DNA of 64,000 bases from Sphingopyxis sp. OAS728 (GTDB taxonomy: Bacteria > Pseudomonadota > Alphaproteobacteria > Sphingomonadales > Sphingomonadaceae): NCBI RefSeq assembly GCF_014873485.1, contig NZ_JADBDT010000001.1, forward strand, positions 310,001 through 374,000, read 5' to 3'. Made by a program: the position numbers and the translations under genes. Below are positions 18,315 to 26,506 of this stretch, piece after piece; position 1 is the first letter of the stretch, and every line of letters starts with the position of its first letter. The notes below the pieces were generated by a model that made no database searches, was not told the DNA's origin, and saw only the letters and a list, made by a program, of their open reading frames with translations.

Positions 18315-18325
18315 GCGCCCGACCG

Positions 18326-19324
18326 TTAGCGGTCGCGCTGGACCACCGCGTCGCGGAAGCCCTTGGCTTTGACCTTGCCGAGCGCGCCGCGAGCTTCGGC
18401 GTCGCTGGCGAAGGGGCCAACGCGGACGCGCCACAAGGTACCGGCCTTCGTGACATGGCCGTCAACGGATTTCGCCGCTGCATTGGCGCGGCTTTCGGCG
18501 CTGAACGCGCCGACCTGAACCACATATTTTCCCGCGACCGTGGCAGCGGGCTTCGCGGCCGAGGCTGCCGGTTTTGCAGCCGCTGCGGGCGTTGGCTTGG
18601 TCGTTCCGGGGCCTTCGACGACGAAGCGGTCGTCGCCCGGCTTGGCGGTACCCGATGCAATCGGCGCCGCGGGCTGCGCGATCACCGGCGTTGCCGCAGC
18701 GATCGCAGCCTTGGGCACAGGCAGCGCCTTTGCCTTGCTGCGCAGGATCGCCAGCAGCGATTCGGGGGTCGCAATCCGTTCGGGAACAGGCTTTCCGGCT
18801 CGAAGCTGCGCGCGTTCGGCTGCAGGCGGGTTGGTACGGCGGACGCGCACTGCGGAAACGCCGTCGGTCAGCCCCAACTGTTCGGCGGCGCCGCGCGACA
18901 GGTCGACGAGCCGGTCGCCCACCATCGGACCCCGGTCGTTGACGCGCACCAGGATCGTCCGACCGGTATCGAGCGCGGTGACCTCGACATAGCTCGGGAG
19001 CGGCAGTGTCCGGTGCGCAGCACTGATCGCCGCGGGATCGAAAATCTCGCCATTGGCGGTCGGTTTTCCGCCAAGTTCCTCGCCATACCAGCTCGCATAG
19101 CCGACATCGTCATAATCGGGGATGTCGGCGGGCGTATAGGTGACGCCCGCGATCGTATAAGGATCGCCGAGCTTTACGGGCACATCTGCGACCCCGTTCG
19201 CTGCGGTCGTCGGCGTCGGGCTGGCCGTCGGCCCCCCTTCGCGCTTGCCGTCCACACTACCACAGCCGGCGAGCAACAGCATTGCCCCCGCCATCAGGCC
19301 CCCGCCCCTAACGATCGATTTCAT
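18326..19324 (-). CDS. rlpA: RlpA septal ring lytic transglycosylase (lipoprotein)
   Basis: 332 residues from ATG 19324. A lipoprotein signal with lipobox LLLAGCGS puts the acylated cysteine near residue 22. The double-psi beta-barrel domain has ASWYGEELGG, TANGE, AAHRTLP and VRVNDRGP. A low-complexity Ala/Pro/Lys linker leads to a C-terminal SPOR domain (YVVQVGAFS ... RVRVGPF) that binds denuded septal peptidoglycan. RlpA cleaves such glycan strands during cell separation. The start overlaps the mltB stop by 17 nt. Confidence 0.94.
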   Translation of the reverse strand: MKSIVRGGGLMAGAMLLLAGCGSVDGKREGGPTASPTPTTAANGVADVPVKLGDPYTIAGVTYTPADIPDYDDVGYASWYGEELGGKPTANGEIFDPAAISAAHRTLPLPSYVEVTALDTGRTILVRVNDRGPMVGDRLVDLSRGAAEQLGLTDGVSAVRVRRTNPPAAERAQLRAGKPVPERIATPESLLAILRSKAKALPVPKAAIAAATPVIAQPAAPIASGTAKPGDDRFVVEGPGTTKPTPAAAAKPAASAAKPAATVAGKYVVQVGAFSAESRANAAAKSVDGHVTKAGTLWRVRVGPFASDAEARGALGKVKAKGFRDAVVQRDR

Positions 19325-20372
19325 CCGCCAGCAACCCCACAGACAGTGCGTAAAAGTTGGAACAATTATAGTCCAATATCGCACGATAGTTACCGGTCAG
19401 CAAATAGGCCGTGCGACCGGGGCCATCGGGTTCGAGAAGCGTCGCCTGGACATTGCCGTCGGGCCAGCGCCCGCCAAGCGGCGCGATGCCGTCGGCGCGC
19501 CATTCGGCCATCGAGCGCCAGCGGCTGTGACGATCGAAAACACGCGGGCAGCGGGTGGGTGTGAGGCGATTAGCGACCGCGCCGCGGTTGAAGCCGGCGG
19601 GAACGGTCACCGCGACGCCCCATGGCTGGCCGGCACGCCAGCCTGCGCGGCGCAGGTACGAACCGATCGACTCGATCGCATCGGCTTCGCTCGACCAGAT
19701 GCGCGCAACGCCATCGCCATCGCCATCCTCGGCGACCTGCAAATAGACCGAGGGCAGAAATTGCGGATAACCAAAGGCGCCGGCCCAGCTGCCTTTGAGC
19801 GCGCTGCGCGGCACGCCGCGTTCGACCATTACCATTGTTGCGATCAGTTCGGGTTCGAACAAGCTGCGGCGGCGGCCTTCATAGGCGAGCGTCGCCAGCG
19901 CTTCGGGCAAGTCGAAATTGCCCGTGACCTGACCATAAGCGGTTTCATGGCCATAGATCGCGATCATGATGCTCGTCGGAACGCCCGTGCGCGCCTCAAT
20001 GCGCGAGAGCAGCGGGAGCAGCCGGTCGTGGACGCGGCGCCCGCCGCCGATGCGTGCCGCGTCGACATGCTTGGCCTTGTACGGAGCGAACGACGGAATC
20101 GGGGTGTTGGGGCTTGGCGGGCTGCCCAGATTGTCGCGGTCGAGCGCGATGACGCGAGGGTTATAGACGAGCCCCGCGGTCACGCGGTCGAAGGTCGTGC
20201 GCGACACACCGCGCGCCTGCGCCTTTGGCCAAAGCGACTGGACATAGGTGTCGAAGCTGGCGTTGCTGCTTTGAGCGTGGAGCGGCGCCGAGGCGGTGAG
20301 CATCCATGCCGACAGGAAGGCGGCCCCAAAATTGAAAAGGCGTCCGATTCTGAAACGAATAGCGTGCATCAT
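19308..20372 (-). CDS. mltB: Membrane-bound lytic murein transglycosylase B
   Basis: 354 residues from ATG 20372, which has GGTGGGG upstream; ATG 20384 is also in frame but has no Shine-Dalgarno. An N-terminal signal peptide ends at HAQ. The SLT-like domain carries the catalytic glutamate in IAIYGHETAYG, with GAFGYPQFLPS further on. The enzyme cuts glycan strands to form 1,6-anhydro ends. A 7-bp-arm palindrome lies just upstream. No lipobox is seen, so the protein may be soluble in the periplasm. Confidence 0.92.
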   Translation of the reverse strand: MMHAIRFRIGRLFNFGAAFLSAWMLTASAPLHAQSSNASFDTYVQSLWPKAQARGVSRTTFDRVTAGLVYNPRVIALDRDNLGSPPSPNTPIPSFAPYKAKHVDAARIGGGRRVHDRLLPLLSRIEARTGVPTSIMIAIYGHETAYGQVTGNFDLPEALATLAYEGRRRSLFEPELIATMVMVERGVPRSALKGSWAGAFGYPQFLPSVYLQVAEDGDGDGVARIWSSEADAIESIGSYLRRAGWRAGQPWGVAVTVPAGFNRGAVANRLTPTRCPRVFDRHSRWRSMAEWRADGIAPLGGRWPDGNVQATLLEPDGPGRTAYLLTGNYRAILDYNCSNFYALSVGLLADEIDR

Positions 20373-20393
20373 GTTCCCCACCATAAGAGGTGT

Positions 20394-20409
20394 CTCGCAT
20401 AGATGCGAG
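20394..20409. promoter_or_regulatory. Palindrome upstream of mltB
   Basis: CTCGCAT-AG-ATGCGAG has perfect 7-bp arms and a 2-nt centre. It is 22 nt upstream of the mltB start, inside the spacer to the tRNA gene. The short centre looks more like a dimeric protein binding site than an RNA hairpin. No cognate regulator is visible nearby. Confidence 0.35.
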
Positions 20410-20516
20410 CGGCTTGGCTAGCTTTAGGCGGGACAGGACGAGTCATTCGCGCGATGGGGCGAGTGGGCGAGGTTTTGCTTGCCGCAAGGCGTTCGCGCGC
20501 TATGGCGGCGGCGAGC

Positions 20517-20606
20517 GGACAGGTGGCCGAGTGGTTTAAGGCAGCGGTCTTGAAAACCGCCGTGGGTGCAAGCTCACCGTGGGTTCGAATCCCACCCTGT
20601 CCGCCA
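20517..20606 (+). tRNA. tRNA-Ser (anticodon UGA)
   Basis: A 90-nt type II tRNA. The acceptor arm GGACAGG (20517-20523) pairs with CCTGTCC (20596-20602), followed by discriminator G and an encoded CCA. The anticodon stem GCGGT/ACCGC encloses the loop CTTGAAA with anticodon TGA at 20551-20553. A long variable arm (GTGGGTGCAAGCTCAC) and the T loop TTCGAAT are visible. It reads UCA and other UCN codons. It sits tail to tail with the flavin reductase fusion gene, one base apart. Confidence 0.97.
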
Positions 20607-20607
20607 A

Positions 20608-21693
20608 TCAAGCAAAATGCAGCCGCCGGTATTTTCCGCGGAAATAGAGCAACGGATCGCGGTGCGGTTCGAACTGCGCCCGTACCACGCGACCAACGAG
20701 GATGAAATGGTCGCCCGCCTCGTGCAGCGATTCGCGCTGGCATTCGAACGAGACGAGCGAACTGCCGAGCAGCGGCACGCCAGTATGACCGGGGGCCCAC
20801 GGCTGACCTGCGAAGCGGTCCTCGCCCTTTGCCGCAAAGCGGTTCGACGTCGGTTGCTGGCCGATTTGCAGCACGTTCACGCCGAAATGCGCGGCTTCGC
20901 GCAGCGCCGGTGCGGTGCCGGCGGTGTTGGCGATGCACACCAGCAGCAGCGGCGGATCGAGCGATACCGAGGTGAAGCTGTTCGCGGTCAAACCGACCGG
21001 CGTTCCTGCGCCGTCGACGGCGGTGACGATCGTGATCCCCGTCGCAAAACAGCCCATCGCGTCGCGCAGCGTGCGCGGGTCCGACCCCGCCTTGAATTCC
21101 ATCGCCTCGCGCGGTTGCCGCTGTTCGAGAAATTCGAGCAATTGGCCGAGCAGCGCTTCTTTTCGGTCCGAGGCAAGCTCGAGGTCGCAATCATTGATGT
21201 CGGCGCTCTGGCTAAGCGGTAGTGCGGCGATGAAGGCCTCGCTGTCGACGCTTGCCTTTGCGGGGGAAAAGCCGCCGCGAACGACCAGCGTTGGAAGGGC
21301 CAGGCGCGACGCGGCGGCGCTTGCAATAGCCACGTCATCGACGGGCATGTCGACGAGGACAAGCCCCGCAGCGAGATGCGTTCCGTCATCGAGGCCCAGC
21401 GCGTGCGCAGCGATCCAGCTGCCGCGTCCCGCTGCGACCACCACGGGCCGCGATCCCATCTGCGCAAGAACGGCGCGCAAATCCTCGATATGCGGCGCGA
21501 GGTCCGCGCCATCGCGAAGGTCGAGATTGACGACGCGGCGGCCCGAGAGCACGAGCGCCTCTGCGACCTCGCGCCAGTTCGCGCGGCCGTGGCCGATGTC
21601 GGGGATCAGGAGGACCGCCGGGTCATTTTCGTCACCCAGCATATCGGCCGCAAGAATAACGCCGCCGAAACCTTTATATTCGATGAGACTCAA
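20608..21693 (-). CDS. Alpha/beta-hydrolase-like domain fused to a flavin reductase
   Basis: 361 residues from TTG 21693 with AAGGGGGA as ribosome binding site. Residues 1 to about 190 resemble a short alpha/beta-hydrolase, but where the nucleophile elbow GxSxG is expected the sequence is GRGSW, so the usual serine is missing. Residues about 205-361 are a complete HpaC-type flavin reductase (RDAMGCFATGITIVTA, GLTANSFTSVSLDPPL), a family that reduces FMN or FAD with NAD(P)H for partner monooxygenases. The next gene upstream is a flavin-dependent nitronate monooxygenase-like enzyme. The hydrolase part may be a docking or regulatory domain. Confidence 0.85.
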   Translation of the reverse strand: MSLIEYKGFGGVILAADMLGDENDPAVLLIPDIGHGRANWREVAEALVLSGRRVVNLDLRDGADLAPHIEDLRAVLAQMGSRPVVVAAGRGSWIAAHALGLDDGTHLAAGLVLVDMPVDDVAIASAAASRLALPTLVVRGGFSPAKASVDSEAFIAALPLSQSADINDCDLELASDRKEALLGQLLEFLEQRQPREAMEFKAGSDPRTLRDAMGCFATGITIVTAVDGAGTPVGLTANSFTSVSLDPPLLLVCIANTAGTAPALREAAHFGVNVLQIGQQPTSNRFAAKGEDRFAGQPWAPGHTGVPLLGSSLVSFECQRESLHEAGDHFILVGRVVRAQFEPHRDPLLYFRGKYRRLHFA

Positions 21694-21720
21694 AAATCCC
21701 CCTTGCCGTGCCGGCAGGCT

Positions 21721-21784
21721 GAAGCCGGCGGCGTCCGATATGATCGATTGCGAAGAATCGGACCATATCGAAAGCCGCCGCTTC
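21721..21784. repeat. Long imperfect inverted repeat in the spacer
   Basis: Starting from GAAGC(C)GGCGGC on the left and ending with GCCGCCGCTTC on the right, the two arms pair through CGATATG/CATATCG and down to a GCGAAG loop, about 28 paired positions with a few mismatches. It fills much of the 111-nt gap between the nitronate monooxygenase-like gene and the fusion gene. It could be an RNA stem, a terminator without a T-run, or a small palindromic mobile repeat. Confidence 0.55.
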
Positions 21785-21804
21785 GCGCCAGCATGCGGGA
21801 CGCA

Positions 21805-22785
21805 TCAGGCGCGCATCGACGCGAGCCGCTGGTCGACGATCGCGTCGGCCTCGGCGATGATCCGGTCGATGAGTTGCTGGCACGTCGGGATGTCGTGGAT
21901 CAGCCCCTGCACCATGCCCGCCCAAAACACGCCCTTCGAAAGGTCGCCGGTCTCGAGCAATTCGCGGCCTGCTTTGCCGTTCACCAGTTCGGTGACGTCG
22001 GCAAAGGTCGCGTCGGGCACCGCGAGGCGGCGCACCACCTCTTCGCTCACTTCGCTCTTGCCGACGCGCGCGGTGTTCTTGAGGCTGCGGAAGATCAGGA
22101 AGCTGCCGCGCTCGTCATTGTTGATATAGGCCTGTTTCACATTGTCGTGGATCGGCGCCTCAACCGTGGCGCAGAAGCGCGTGCCCATGTTGATGCCTTC
22201 GGCGCCGAGTGAAAGCGCCGCAACCAGCCCGCGGCCGTCGCCGAAGCCGCCCGAGGCGAGCATCGGGATCTTCACCTTGTCGGCGGCGGCAGGGATCAGG
22301 ATCAGGCCGGGGATATCGTCCTCGCCGGGGTGGCCTGCGCATTCGAAGCCGTCGATCGAGATGATATCGCAGCCCGCGCGTTCGGCGGACAATGCGTGAC
22401 GTACCGCGGTGCATTTGTGGAGGATCGTGACGCCGTGCGGTTTGAGCATTTCCCAGATTTCGCGCACCGCTTGCGTGCCCGCGGTCTCGACGATCTTGAC
22501 CCCGCCGTCGATGATCGCCTGTGCATAGGCCTTGTAGTCGGGGGCGTTGATTGTCGGGAAGACGGTCATGTTTACGCCGAAGGGCTTGTCGGTCATCGCA
22601 CGGCAACGCTCGATCTCGGCGCTCAGCGCTTCGGGGCTCGGCTGGGTCAGCGCGGTCAATATGCCGAGCCCGCCGGCGTTCGACACCGCGCTCGCGAGTT
22701 CGGCATAGCCGACGCTCTGCATCCCGCCCTGGACGATCGGATGTTCGATACCCAGCATTTCGGTGATGCGTGTCTTGAAAGCCAT
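21805..22785 (-). CDS. Nitronate monooxygenase / 2-nitropropane dioxygenase-like flavoenzyme
   Basis: A 326-residue FMN TIM-barrel. Motifs include PIVQGGMQ near residue 16, SNAGGLGILTA, HKCTAVRHALSAERAGCD, DGFECAGHPGEDD with the histidine typical of the family, and GGFGDGRGL. Such enzymes oxidise nitronates, but relatives placed in lipid catabolic clusters act as enoyl-CoA reductases or have unknown roles, and the placement here favours the second. It diverges from the first acyl-CoA dehydrogenase gene across a 121-nt spacer that holds a palindromic operator. Confidence 0.88.
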   Translation of the reverse strand: MAFKTRITEMLGIEHPIVQGGMQSVGYAELASAVSNAGGLGILTALTQPSPEALSAEIERCRAMTDKPFGVNMTVFPTINAPDYKAYAQAIIDGGVKIVETAGTQAVREIWEMLKPHGVTILHKCTAVRHALSAERAGCDIISIDGFECAGHPGEDDIPGLILIPAAADKVKIPMLASGGFGDGRGLVAALSLGAEGINMGTRFCATVEAPIHDNVKQAYINNDERGSFLIFRSLKNTARVGKSEVSEEVVRRLAVPDATFADVTELVNGKAGRELLETGDLSKGVFWAGMVQGLIHDIPTCQQLIDRIIAEADAIVDQRLASMRA

Positions 22786-22845
22786 ATCGATCTCTCCTGC
22801 GCGATCCTGCCCTTACGGCATGTTCGCCGCGATCCATGAAATAAC

Positions 22846-22861
22846 TTGACGCTTACGTCAA
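22846..22861. promoter_or_regulatory. Palindromic operator TTGACG-N4-CGTCAA, site 1
   Basis: The sequence TTGACGCTTACGTCAA has perfect 6-bp arms. It lies between divergent genes, 60 nt from the nitronate monooxygenase-like start and 45 nt from the ACAD start. A second copy (24132-24147) stands before the next ACAD gene. In both places the site is followed by CGTCSGGTT, so the similarity goes beyond the palindrome. The arrangement suggests one regulator for both units. I recall somewhat similar ACGTNNACGT palindromes for LiuR-type MerR regulators of acyl-CoA catabolism, which I could not verify. Confidence 0.65.
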
Positions 22862-22906
22862 CGTCGGGTTGACTGGAAAGATAGTTAGATAGCGAAGGGA
22901 ATCGGA

Positions 22907-24088
22907 ATGGCGGCGCACGAAGGCATATCGGATCGGGCGCTGGCGATCGCCGCGAAGGTCGAAAGCTTCGTTCGCGAAATCGTCATTCCCTATGAGAATG
23001 ACGCGCGCCGCGACCACCATGGCGCGCCGACTGATGAGCTTGTCATGGAGATGCGCGAGCATGCGCGCGCCGCGGGTGTGCTGACCCCGCACATCCTGGG
23101 CAATGGCGACCATTTGAACCAGCGCGAGACCGCGGTGGTGCTGATCAAGAGTGGCTTGTCTCCTCTCGGCCCCCTCGCGTGCAACACCATGGCCCCCGAT
23201 GAGGGCAATATGTATCTGCTCGGCAAGGAAGGCAGCCCCGAACTCAAGGAGCGCTTCCTGAAGCCGATGGTCGCCGGCGAGGTACGCTCGGCCTTTTTCA
23301 TGACCGAGCCTGCCGAAGAGGGCGGTGCAGGGTCCGACCCGTCGATGATGAAGACCACCTGCCACCTCGACGGCAACCATTGGGTCGTCAATGGCCGCAA
23401 GACCTTCATCACCGGCGCGCAGGGTGCACGCGTCGGCATCGTGATGGCAAAGTCCGAACAGGGTGCGTGCATGTTCCTCGTCGACCTGCCCGATCCCGCG
23501 ATCCGCATCGACGACGTACCCAACACGATCGACAGTTCGATGCCCGGCGGTCACGCAACGCTCACCATCGATAACCTCCGCATCCCTGCCGACCAGATGC
23601 TGGGCGAGGCGGGCGAAGGCTTCCGTTACGCGCAGGTGCGCCTGTCCCCTGCCCGCCTGTCGCACTGCATGCGCTGGCTGGGTGCATGCATTCGTGCGCA
23701 CGAGATCGCCACCGACTATGCGAACCGCCGCGAAGCCTTCGGCAAGCCGCTGATCGATCATGAGGGCGTCGGCTTCATGCTCGCCGAAAATATGATCGAC
23801 CTGAAACAGGCCGAACTGATGATCGACTGGTGCGCATCGGTGCTCGACACCGGATCGCTCGGCACGGTCGAAAGCTCGATGGCGAAGGTCGCGGTGTCCG
23901 AGGCGCTGATGCGCATCGCCGACCGCTGCGTCCAGGTGATGGGCGGCACCGGGGTGACCGACAAGACGATCGTCGAGCAGGTCTTCCGCGAAGTTCGCGC
24001 CTTCCGCATCTACGACGGCCCGACCGAGGTCCACAAATGGAGCCTCGCCAAGAAGATCCGCCGCGACTGGAAGGCGGGGCTCTCCTGA
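22907..24088 (+). CDS. Acyl-CoA dehydrogenase, ACAD10/11-like
   Basis: A 393-residue full-length acyl-CoA dehydrogenase that oxidises an acyl-CoA to the 2-enoyl-CoA with FAD. The middle domain has FFMTEPAEEGGAGSDPSMM, and the C-terminal domain has NRREAFGKPL, GGTGVTDKTIVEQVFREVR and IYDGPTEVHKWSLAKKI. The aspartate in YDGPTEVH takes the place of the glutamate used by MCAD-type enzymes, as in the ACAD10/11 branch. The ATG at 22907 follows GGAATCGGA. It is the first gene of the plus-strand side of the acyl-CoA cluster and has its own operator. Confidence 0.92.
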   Translation: MAAHEGISDRALAIAAKVESFVREIVIPYENDARRDHHGAPTDELVMEMREHARAAGVLTPHILGNGDHLNQRETAVVLIKSGLSPLGPLACNTMAPDEGNMYLLGKEGSPELKERFLKPMVAGEVRSAFFMTEPAEEGGAGSDPSMMKTTCHLDGNHWVVNGRKTFITGAQGARVGIVMAKSEQGACMFLVDLPDPAIRIDDVPNTIDSSMPGGHATLTIDNLRIPADQMLGEAGEGFRYAQVRLSPARLSHCMRWLGACIRAHEIATDYANRREAFGKPLIDHEGVGFMLAENMIDLKQAELMIDWCASVLDTGSLGTVESSMAKVAVSEALMRIADRCVQVMGGTGVTDKTIVEQVFREVRAFRIYDGPTEVHKWSLAKKIRRDWKAGLS

Positions 24089-24131
24089 CACGGCCGTCAG
24101 TTGCGGCGCGAAAAGCGTAGCGTCAAAGTGC

Positions 24132-24147
24132 TTGACGTTTACGTCAA
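24132..24147. promoter_or_regulatory. Palindromic operator TTGACG-N4-CGTCAA, site 2
   Basis: TTGACGTTTACGTCAA differs from site 1 at a single spacer base and stands 51 nt before the ATG of the second ACAD gene. The flank CGTCCGGTT also matches site 1. The 110-nt spacer between the two ACAD genes, together with this site, suggests an independent promoter for the downstream set from 24.2 kb to about 29.8 kb. Confidence 0.65.
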
Positions 24148-24198
24148 CGTCCGGTTCATTGGCCGCAACGACATAATGGGAGAAGGACGGGTGCAGGC

Positions 24199-25293
24199 AT
24201 GACCATCCTCTACGACGAAGGCCAGCAGGCGATCGCGACCGAATCGCGGCGCGTATTGGAAGCGCGGGTCGACAAGGACGCGCTGTTGCCGCTCCTCGAA
24301 GCCGTCGGCGAATATCATCGCCCCTTCTGGGATACTGCCAAGGAACAGGGCTGGACTGCGCTTGCACTTCCCGAAGCCGAGGGCGGTCTGGGGCTCGGCC
24401 TCATCGAACTCGGCCTCATCGCGCATCAGGCGGGGCGCAGCATCAGCGGCGCGCCGTTCCTGACGTCGGGCTTCGGCGCGGCCAAGGCAATCGAGCTTTT
24501 CGGGTCCGACGCGCAAAAGGCGCGCTGGCTGCCCGGCCTCGCGAGCGGCGAGACCATCGGCGCCATCGCCTTTGCGGCCGGTCCCGACGCCCTGCCCGCA
24601 CGCCCCGATGTGACGTTTACCGACGACAAGCTTGATGGCACGGCCCGTGGCGTTTCCGGGGGGCTTGCCGCCGATGTCGCAATCGTCTTTGCGAACGGTC
24701 CGGGCATGCCGGTGCTCGCACTCGCCGACCTCGCCGGGACGCAGCGTTCGGCCATCCCGAGTTTCGACAACAGTCGGCTGATTGCCGATATCGGCTTTAT
24801 CGGTACTCCCGCCGAAACGCTCGCGGTGGGCGGCGCAGCGCGCGACGCGGCGCTCCACATATTGGCGTTGCAAGCCGTCGTCACTGCGCACGAGCAGACC
24901 GGCGGGGCCGAGGCGCTGATGGAAATCGCGCGCGACTATGCGCTGACGCGCAAGGCGTTCGGCCAGCCGATCGGTGCCTTCCAGTCGGTGAAGCATCGCA
25001 TCGCCGAACTCTACGGCCTTGTCGAACTGGCGCGCGCGAACTGCATCCATGCTGCGGCGCGTGAAGGCGCCGCCGATTTCATTACCGCCGCTGCGGCCGC
25101 GCGGCTGTCGGCGACCGAGGCCTATGACACCGCCGCGCGCGATTGCATCCAGATCCACGGCGGCATCGGCGTGACGTGGGAAATCGGGCTGCACCTTCAC
25201 ATGCGCCGCGCGCGCAGCCTTGCGATCGAACAGGGCAGTAGCCTGTTCTGGGAAGATGTGCTGGTTGATCAGCTTGCAGGAGAAGCGGCATGA
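24199..25293 (+). CDS. Acyl-CoA dehydrogenase, probable non-identical subunit
   Basis: A 364-residue member of the family. The N-terminal domain has LALPEAEGGLGLGLIELGLI; the middle domain is short and lacks the usual TEPxxGSD motif; the C-terminal domain has TRKAFGQPIGAFQSVKHR and IHGGIGVTWE. No YEGT-type catalytic glutamate is visible at the C-terminus. The stop overlaps the start of the next ACAD gene as ATGA. Overlapping pairs of unlike ACAD genes in actinobacterial steroid catabolism (FadE28/FadE29 type) form heterotetramers in which only one chain is catalytic, which is a likely model here. Confidence 0.88.
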   Translation: MTILYDEGQQAIATESRRVLEARVDKDALLPLLEAVGEYHRPFWDTAKEQGWTALALPEAEGGLGLGLIELGLIAHQAGRSISGAPFLTSGFGAAKAIELFGSDAQKARWLPGLASGETIGAIAFAAGPDALPARPDVTFTDDKLDGTARGVSGGLAADVAIVFANGPGMPVLALADLAGTQRSAIPSFDNSRLIADIGFIGTPAETLAVGGAARDAALHILALQAVVTAHEQTGGAEALMEIARDYALTRKAFGQPIGAFQSVKHRIAELYGLVELARANCIHAAAREGAADFITAAAAARLSATEAYDTAARDCIQIHGGIGVTWEIGLHLHMRRARSLAIEQGSSLFWEDVLVDQLAGEAA

Positions 25294-26495
25294 GCGATCT
25301 CGACGCCTATCGCGCCAAGGCTTCCGCCTGGCTGCAGTCAATGGCGCCGACCTTTGGCCGCGATGCCCGCAAGGGCCTCTCCGAAGCCGACGATCTGGCG
25401 CTCGGCCGCCGCTACCAGAAGGCGAAATTCGATGCGGGCTACGCCGGCATCAACTGGCCGACCGAATATGGCGGCCAGGGCCTCAGCCATCTCGAGAAAG
25501 TCACCTTCGACGCCGAAGAAATGAAGCATGGTTTCCCGAGCTTCTATTTCGGCATCTCGCTCGGCATGCCCGTACCGGTGCTGATGCAGTTCGGCAGCGA
25601 CAAGGAGTTCGTCAAGGAACGCGTGCTGAAGGCGCTGCAGGGCGAGGAAATCTGGTGCCAGCTCTTTTCCGAACCCTCGGGCGGCTCGGACCTTGCGGGC
25701 CTGCGCACCAAGGCCGAGCCTGAGGGCAACGGCTGGAAGATCAACGGGCAGAAGGTGTGGACGAGCTGGGCGCATTACAGCGACTATGGCGTGATCGTCG
25801 TGCGCACCGACCCGACCGTCGCGAAGCACAAGGGGCTGACCTATTTCTGGGTCGACATGAAGGCGCCGGGCGTCACGGTGCGCCCGATCAAGCTGGCGGG
25901 CGGCGACAGCCACGTCAATGAAGTCTTCTTCGACGATGTGAAGATCACCGACGACCACCGCATGTCGCCGGTCGGTGGGGGCTTTGCGGTCGCGATCGCG
26001 ACGCTGATGATCGAACGCTATGTCGCGACCGACAGCGCGGGATTCGGTCCGCATCTTGACCTGTTCGTCGAGCTGGCGAAGGACGTTCAATTAAACGGTC
26101 GGCCCGCGATCGAGGATGGGCGTATCCGCCAGCAGATAGCGCGCAACCATGCGATGCGCGCCGGGCTCGATTCGATCAACGTGCGTGCGCGGCTGATGAT
26201 GCAGGCGGGGATGATGCCGGGCCCCGAAGGCTCGCTGAACAAGCTGGTTGCAGTGCGCTCGCGCCAGAAATTGTCCGAACTTGCGCTCGACCTGCAGGGC
26301 CACGACGGCTTCCTCTTCGACGAACATGCGTCGCAGAAAGAAGATTGGGCGTCGAGCTGGATCAACGCGCCGACGGGCCGCATCGCCGGCGGGTCGGACG
26401 AGACGTTGCTCAACACGATCGCGGAGAAGGTACTCGGCCTGCCGCAGGATCATCGCCCCGACAAGGGCATCCCCTTCAACCAGATTCCCGCCTGA
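25290..26495 (+). CDS. Acyl-CoA dehydrogenase, probable partner subunit
   Basis: A 401-residue full-length ACAD. It carries the substrate and FAD contacts CQLFSEPSGGSDLAGL and NGQKVWTSWAH, a conserved ERY, and a C-terminal SWINAPTGRIAGGSDETL in which glycine takes the place of the classical glutamate. A catalytic base on another helix, as in isovaleryl-CoA dehydrogenase, is possible. The gene is coupled to the preceding ACAD by a 4-nt overlap and is followed after 11 nt by the SDR gene. The exact acyl chain is unknown. Confidence 0.9.
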   Translation: MSDLDAYRAKASAWLQSMAPTFGRDARKGLSEADDLALGRRYQKAKFDAGYAGINWPTEYGGQGLSHLEKVTFDAEEMKHGFPSFYFGISLGMPVPVLMQFGSDKEFVKERVLKALQGEEIWCQLFSEPSGGSDLAGLRTKAEPEGNGWKINGQKVWTSWAHYSDYGVIVVRTDPTVAKHKGLTYFWVDMKAPGVTVRPIKLAGGDSHVNEVFFDDVKITDDHRMSPVGGGFAVAIATLMIERYVATDSAGFGPHLDLFVELAKDVQLNGRPAIEDGRIRQQIARNHAMRAGLDSINVRARLMMQAGMMPGPEGSLNKLVAVRSRQKLSELALDLQGHDGFLFDEHASQKEDWASSWINAPTGRIAGGSDETLLNTIAEKVLGLPQDHRPDKGIPFNQIPA

Positions 26496-26506
26496 GGAGC
26501 CTCCCC

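Noticed and set aside
20500..20610. A genomic-island attachment site at tRNA-Ser
   Set aside because: No integrase, no repeat of the tRNA 3' end and no composition change were noticed on either side within the window.
22853..24367. A 504-codon minus-strand frame opposite the first ACAD gene
   Set aside because: The plus-strand frame has clear ACAD motifs. The minus frame is His/Arg/Ala-rich without motifs, and it also spans the second operator.
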